A stretch of 17,854 bases of DNA. Origin: Sulfurovum sp. (GTDB taxonomy: Bacteria; Campylobacterota; Campylobacteria; Campylobacterales; Sulfurovaceae). The position numbers and the translations under genes are program-made. Shown here piece by piece: positions 14,086-17,854 of this stretch. Under the pieces are notes generated by a model. The model had not been told where the DNA came from. It saw nothing but the letters and a program-made list of their open reading frames with translations, and ran no database searches. The number at the start of each line of letters is the position of its first letter. Within the stretch, counting starts at the first letter, position 1. Location: assembly GCA_026985755.1 (NCBI GenBank), contig JALSPX010000046.1:1-17854 (forward strand), in the 5' to 3' direction.

Positions 14086-15360
14086 ATGATTTTTATTGAT
14101 GAAATTGTAGCAACAGAAGTAATGGATTCTAGGGGTAACCCAACAGTCAAGGTCACTGTAAGTCTGAGTGACGGGACAGTAGAAAATGCCATTGTCCCAA
14201 GTGGTGCAAGTACAGGTAAGCGTGAAGCATTAGAGCTTCGTGATGGTGGTGACCGCTATATGGGTAAAGGGGTGCTTCAAGCCTGTGAAAATGTAAACGG
14301 AGCTATTTGTGATGCACTTGTAGGGCTTAGCCCGTTTAACCAAGCAGAGATTGACCTCACGATGAAAGAGGTAGACGGTACTGAAAATTATGGCAATTTA
14401 GGAGCCAATGCAGTCCTTGGCGTTTCTATGGCTGTAGCACGTGCGGCAGCAGCCAGTATGAAGATGCCACTCTATCGTTACCTAGGCGGTGCCAATGCGG
14501 TAGTCATGCCTGTACCAATGCTCAACATCATCAATGGCGGAGAACATGCAAACAACTCTGTGGACTTCCAAGAGTATATGGTCATGCCTGTAGGGTTTGA
14601 TAGATTTTCTGAGGGGCTTAGAGCCTGTGCTGAGGTCTATCATAATCTTAAAAAAATCATCGATGGTATGGGTGAGAGTACAGCCGTAGGTGATGAAGGT
14701 GGCTTTGCTCCAAACCTTAGCTCAAACGAAGAGCCACTACAAGTCATCATGAAAGCCATTAATGTGGCAGGATATAAAGCAGGTGAACAGATTGCTATCG
14801 CATTGGATGTCGCGGCATCTGAGCTTATCAATGACAAAGGGCTGTATGTACTAAAGTCTGAAAATAGAGAGATTAGCTCTGCTGAGCTTACAGCTTACTA
14901 TGCGGATATCTGTGAGAAATACCCTATCGTCTCTATCGAAGATGGATTGAGTGAAGATGACTGGGAGGGGTGGAAACACCTGACTGAAGTATTAGGAGAT
15001 AAAGTGCAACTTGTCGGAGATGACCTTTTTGTCACCAACGTCTCTATCTTAGCAGAAGGGATTGAAAAAGAGATAGCAAATTCTATTCTTATCAAGCCAA
15101 ACCAAATTGGTACTGTCTCTGAAACCATGCAAACCGTACGCTTAGCACAACGTAATGGATATAACTGTGTGATGAGTCACCGTTCTGGAGAGAGTGAAGA
15201 TACGTTTATCGCAGACTTTGCTGTGGCACTGAATACTGGGCAAATTAAAACAGGTTCAACTGCTAGAAGTGATAGAATTGCGAAGTACAATAGACTGCTA
15301 GAGATTGAAGCAGAGCTTGGGCAGTTTGAATATTTGGGCAACCTACTTTTTAGTAAATAG
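14086..15360 (+). CDS. eno: enolase
   Basis: 424 residues, full length. Known reaction: 2-phosphoglycerate to phosphoenolpyruvate plus water in glycolysis and gluconeogenesis, Mg-dependent, cytoplasmic, usually a dimer or octamer. Seen in order: MDSRGNPTVKVTV (12-24); the mobile loop SGASTGKREALELRD; GGEHANNSVDFQEYMVMP near 151-168 with the substrate His; GDEGGFAPNL near 202 with the catalytic Glu; ALDVAASE near 240, SIEDGLSEDDWEGW near 283 and VGDDLFVTN near 310, which carry the three Mg ligands; ILIKPNQIGTVSET with the catalytic Lys near 337; and MSHRSGESEDTFIAD near 363. It is followed after 12 nt by the FtsB-like gene, so they are probably co-transcribed. Confidence 0.97.
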   Translation: MIFIDEIVATEVMDSRGNPTVKVTVSLSDGTVENAIVPSGASTGKREALELRDGGDRYMGKGVLQACENVNGAICDALVGLSPFNQAEIDLTMKEVDGTENYGNLGANAVLGVSMAVARAAAASMKMPLYRYLGGANAVVMPVPMLNIINGGEHANNSVDFQEYMVMPVGFDRFSEGLRACAEVYHNLKKIIDGMGESTAVGDEGGFAPNLSSNEEPLQVIMKAINVAGYKAGEQIAIALDVAASELINDKGLYVLKSENREISSAELTAYYADICEKYPIVSIEDGLSEDDWEGWKHLTEVLGDKVQLVGDDLFVTNVSILAEGIEKEIANSILIKPNQIGTVSETMQTVRLAQRNGYNCVMSHRSGESEDTFIADFAVALNTGQIKTGSTARSDRIAKYNRLLEIEAELGQFEYLGNLLFSK

Positions 15361-15372
15361 GGAGCATATATT

Positions 15373-15627
15373 TTGGGGGCTGTAGAAAAAGTAGGTGCAA
15401 TTGCTGGGTTTTCTTTTAAAACCTTAGTGGTCACAATGATTGGAATTTTACTTTTTGGTATCTATATAGGTGTACTGATTTTTGGGGAAAATTCACTCAC
15501 TGTATTGCAGCAACTCAAAGAGAAAAAACAGAACCTGATTCAAGAGAGCGCGAGGCTGAAAAATAAAAATCAGTACCTTCAAAAAAAGTACTTTGAATTA
15601 AAACAACTGGAACCCAAAGATGGGTAA
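15373..15627 (+). CDS. FtsB/DivIC-like septum formation initiator protein
   Basis: 84 residues with a TTG start. The start is supported by AGGGAG (15359-15364), overlapping the eno stop codon, eight bases upstream; there is no ATG or GTG that keeps the membrane helix. Seen: a short cytoplasmic N-terminus, one transmembrane helix at about 16-37 (FKTLVVTMIGILLFGIYIGV), then a coiled coil at about 45-78 (LQQLKEKKQNLIQ, RLKNKNQYLQKKYFELKQL). This is the FtsB/FtsL/DivIC plan: a bitopic protein whose periplasmic coiled coil holds part of the divisome. Known context: a gene of this kind follows eno in other Campylobacterota. Assignment rests on topology and context more than on conserved residues. 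Confidence 0.75.
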   Translation: MGAVEKVGAIAGFSFKTLVVTMIGILLFGIYIGVLIFGENSLTVLQQLKEKKQNLIQESARLKNKNQYLQKKYFELKQLEPKDG

Positions 15628-15648
15628 GCCAAAAATAGGAGTTTAGAG

Positions 15649-16263
15649 ATGAAAAAATATTTACTTATGACGATATTAGCAGGATTGAGTCTGCAAGCAG
15701 AGAATAATCCTTTTGATTTGGAAAAGAATCTGCAAAAAATAGATCAAGATCAAGATGTGTTACTTTCAGCCTTAAAAGAGATGAGTGGCAAACAAGAAAC
15801 AAAAGGTCAAGTCGAAATAGCCAAAGTCAAAGAGAATGAAGGTGTTGTACCAGAGCAAAAAAGTGCAGCAGTATCACAAGTACAGACGGTACAAGAAGCA
15901 AGCAGTACCAAGCATGAGGCAGATGCAAAAGCAGTAGAGATGGCCCAACAGAAAAAAGAAGAACAAGCCAAAATAACAGCAGAAAAAGAGAAAGAAAAAG
16001 CAGAAGCAAACAGAATTGCTTTAGAAAAGAAAAATAATGAGATAAGAAAACAAGAGGCGCTTGCACTAAAAGCAAAAGAGGAAAAGAAAAAGCGTGAAGA
16101 AGAACGCTTGGAAGTTGAAGCCTACGAAGCACAAAAGATGAAAAAAGAATTACAAAATGAAGCCATTGCGAAAATAGATATTAAGCAAGAAAAGAGAATG
16201 CAAAAAAGAGAAGCTGATAGAGCATATATTAAGGCAATAGCTGAGGTTGATGCCGAAAATTAA
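15649..16263 (+). CDS. secreted Lys/Glu/Ala-rich coiled-coil protein
   Basis: 204 residues, not recognised as a defined family. Seen: a signal peptide at 1-17 (MKKYLLMTILAGLSLQA, then ENNPFDLE); a short acidic head, NPFDLEKNLQKIDQDQD; then from about residue 60 a long charged region rich in Lys, Glu, Ala and Gln (KEKEKAEANRIALEKKNNEI and similar), predicted as one long helix or coiled coil. It contains no Cys. TAGGAG lies 7 nt before the ATG and 21 nt separate it from the FtsB-like gene, so it is the third gene of the eno unit. I recall an AMIN-domain protein at this place in relatives; only the NPFDLE-type head could match, and no AMIN core is visible. Its stop codon overlaps that of the convergent antiporter gene. 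Confidence 0.7.
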   Translation: MKKYLLMTILAGLSLQAENNPFDLEKNLQKIDQDQDVLLSALKEMSGKQETKGQVEIAKVKENEGVVPEQKSAAVSQVQTVQEASSTKHEADAKAVEMAQQKKEEQAKITAEKEKEKAEANRIALEKKNNEIRKQEALALKAKEEKKKREEERLEVEAYEAQKMKKELQNEAIAKIDIKQEKRMQKREADRAYIKAIAEVDAEN

Positions 16264-17429
16264 ATTTTTCTTTTTGCCTGTAATATTTTTATCAGAGTCA
16301 TAGAGATTAGAATTTCAAAAATACTGGCTAAGATAAGTTGATAATAATTGAGTAAATCTAATAATTTAGTATCGTGACCAATAGTTGCAACAGCAACCAA
16401 AAGGGTTAGGGGCATAGAGAGGGAAAGCGCTACAAGAAGTGCACCTTTTGTCCCTGCTAAACGTTTGAGTACGATAGCCGCAAATACCCTAGAAAGAATC
16501 ATGAGTAGGGTAATCAGCAGTGCCCCAGAGACAACACCATCTAAAGAGAGTGCCCTTAAATCAAATGATGCTCCAACATGGATGAAAAAGAGAGGTACTA
16601 AAAACCCAAAACCAAGACTTGACATTTTTTCTTCCAGTGCTTTTTCATGGTGAAAAAATGCCGAAATTGCGACCCCTGCAATAAATCCACCCAATGCAAG
16701 CTCTAGACCTAAACTCAACATTACAGCAATGAGAATAAAGAAAAGAGACATAGCGAGCCTAATATCCTGATCAGAAGTGTCAAGTTTAGGCATTAGGGTA
16801 TTTTTAAGTTCAGGAAACCACCAGAAGAGTAGATGCAGTGCCCTATATAGCAAGTAAACCACAAAAATGAATAAAATTAAATACCCTATTTTCCCTAGTA
16901 GTTCTACGCCAAAACCAGTTGTACTTGCTGCATCAAATATAGTCAGAGCGGCGATACTCGCGATTTCACCTAAAACACCTACAATCAAGGCTAGTTTAAT
17001 CCATATCTCTTCTTTTCCATATACTTTTGAAAGTGATGCTAAGAGACCTATAGAGATAAGAGGCATAGAGATAATAACAATTGTATGTAAATCAAAAAGT
17101 AGCCCACTGGCGATAGAAAATAGAACCATCAGTAATAAAAAAAGCATAGCTTTTTGAATAAGGGCTTTGGGACTTTTGGTAATTTGTTTTAAATCAACTT
17201 CCATACCAGCCAAAAACATAAGATAGAGAAATCCTACTTCAGCAATGAGATAAAAATATTCATTGTGTCCAATAAATCCAAAATAGGCAAAGAGTGAGCC
17301 TAATATAATTTCCACAGGTGGGATAGGGATACGAAATACTTTAGAGACAAAAGGGCTCCCCCAAATTAACAAAGAGAGTGTGAGAATCAGTGTAATATTA
17401 TTATGAATCACAAGTCGTAGCCACCTCAT
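16260..17429 (-). CDS. CPA2-family cation/proton antiporter (Kef/NapA type membrane domain)
   Basis: 389 residues and about 12-13 membrane helices, with no C-terminal TrkA-N domain. Seen: PPVEIILGSLFAYFGF (the conserved Pro-rich second helix), EVGFLYLMFLAGMEVDL (typical of helix 4), and LELALGGFIAGVAIS with VPLFFIHVGASFDL (later helices of the Na_H_Exchanger domain). Known role: exchange of Na+ or K+ for H+ across the inner membrane in pH and ion balance. The exact ion is not readable. Start: ATG 17429 lies 29 nt inside the bioB reading frame with a weak TTAGG before it; a GTG at 17411 with GAGGTGG upstream is a reasonable alternative and would shorten the overlap to 11 nt. Either way it is coupled to bioB translation. 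Confidence 0.88.
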   Translation of the reverse strand: MRWLRLVIHNNITLILTLSLLIWGSPFVSKVFRIPIPPVEIILGSLFAYFGFIGHNEYFYLIAEVGFLYLMFLAGMEVDLKQITKSPKALIQKAMLFLLLMVLFSIASGLLFDLHTIVIISMPLISIGLLASLSKVYGKEEIWIKLALIVGVLGEIASIAALTIFDAASTTGFGVELLGKIGYLILFIFVVYLLYRALHLLFWWFPELKNTLMPKLDTSDQDIRLAMSLFFILIAVMLSLGLELALGGFIAGVAISAFFHHEKALEEKMSSLGFGFLVPLFFIHVGASFDLRALSLDGVVSGALLITLLMILSRVFAAIVLKRLAGTKGALLVALSLSMPLTLLVAVATIGHDTKLLDLLNYYQLILASIFEILISMTLIKILQAKRKI

Positions 17430-17854
17430 AGCCTAAGTCAAGTAACATCTGTTTATCTTTATCTGGGGCAAGACCAGAGGTAGTGAGATAATTGCCAATG
17501 ACCATGGCATTGGCACCTGCATCAAACATAGCAGACTCTTGTTGATTAAAGAGCAATTCTCGTCCTCCTGCAACCATAAGAAGTGCATCTTCTCCGAGAA
17601 GTGTTCTTGCTTTTTCAATAATTTTTACGGCTTCAGAAAATTCTATATTTCGTGTTTTGATGGGTAAAGCAGGATTTGGATGATAGAAGTTTAGTGGTGT
17701 CGATTCTGGTCGTAAGGAGGCTATAGATTTCAATAAAGCATCTCTGTCTTCTTGTCTCTCACCCATACCAAATATACCACCAGAACAAAGTGCCAAACCT
17801 ACAGACTTGACATTTTCACAAGTCTCATAACGCTCACTCCATGCGTGTGTAGTA
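17401..17854 (-). CDS. bioB: biotin synthase BioB (5' part outside window)
   Basis: The frame is open to the right edge, giving the C-terminal 151 residues. Known reaction: radical-SAM insertion of sulfur into dethiobiotin, using a [4Fe-4S] cluster and a sacrificial [2Fe-2S] cluster. Seen: TTHAWSERYETCENVKSVGL followed by ALCSGGIFGMGERQEDR, which is the BioB block with the Cys ligand of the [2Fe-2S] cluster and the CSGGI motif; SLRPESTPLNFYHPNPALPI; MVAGGRE; and GANAMVIGNYLTTSG. An ATG at 17796 lies after the CSGGI block, inside the conserved protein, and is not a start. The last codons overlap the antiporter gene. Confidence 0.95.
   Translation of the reverse strand, partial: TTHAWSERYETCENVKSVGLALCSGGIFGMGERQEDRDALLKSIASLRPESTPLNFYHPNPALPIKTRNIEFSEAVKIIEKARTLLGEDALLMVAGGRELLFNQQESAMFDAGANAMVIGNYLTTSGLAPDKDKQMLLDLGYEVATTCDS

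Noticed and set aside
17401..17796. A separate short gene starting at the ATG at 17796
   Set aside because: It is the C-terminal part of bioB; the CSGGI block and further BioB sequence continue upstream in frame to the window edge.

Overview
The window reads as chromosome of a low-to-moderate GC member of the Campylobacterota (Epsilonproteobacteria), most like Sulfurovum or Sulfurimonas relatives. The reasons are: recA and eno lie in the same neighbourhood with an FtsB-like gene directly after eno, as I recall for Campylobacter and Helicobacter; a futalosine-pathway menaquinone gene (mqnD-like) is present; and recA and eno share a -10 block, TTTAGATAAAAT, typical of the phylum. The genus is an inference.

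Layout from left to right. Positions 2-481 hold the 3' part of a YkuD L,D-transpeptidase gene, and 568-1113 a secreted DUF1566 (Lcl C-terminal) protein, both on the plus strand. A minus-strand run follows: mqnD-like (4183-3317), an AAA ATPase of the DUF4143 class with its own promoter (3250-1961), and murB (1946-1170). Next is a two-gene minus-strand cassette of small secreted proteins: an excalibur-domain protein (5310-4963) and a protein with a restriction-endonuclease-like motif (4959-4252). recA (5541-6581) is divergent from it. A tight four-gene plus-strand operon covers 6670-13753: a MerR-like regulator, a giant LplT/PlsC/Aas fusion for phospholipid acyl repair, a DUF2339 multi-spanning membrane protein and a DCC-family thiol-disulfide protein. 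This operon sits between recA and eno. eno (14086-15360) is followed by an FtsB-like gene with a TTG start and a secreted Lys/Glu/Ala-rich protein. The right end has a minus-strand pair: bioB (partial, running off the window) overlapping a CPA2-type cation/proton antiporter.

The least ordinary part is a family of non-coding inverted repeats flanked by TTAA and lying at gene ends. A 172-nt copy follows the DCC gene (13750-13921). A 58-nt copy sits between two convergent genes and supplies the murB stop codon (1117-1174). A half-copy remnant lies after the YkuD gene (478-504). The 58-nt copy equals the two ends of the 172-nt copy with 114 nt missing and one base changed. In the long copy, the arm mismatches would mostly become G-U pairs in a minus-strand transcript (11, against 2 for the plus strand), which hints that the element acts as a folded RNA. 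I found no CRISPR array, tRNA, rRNA, complete insertion sequence or phage gene.

How the genes may work together: the YkuD and MurB enzymes are cell-wall functions. The MerR/LplT-PlsC-Aas/DUF2339/DCC operon looks like an envelope-maintenance unit, probably self-regulated through an 8-bp inverted repeat over the regulator's start. The excalibur/nuclease pair looks like a transferred secreted-nuclease cassette.
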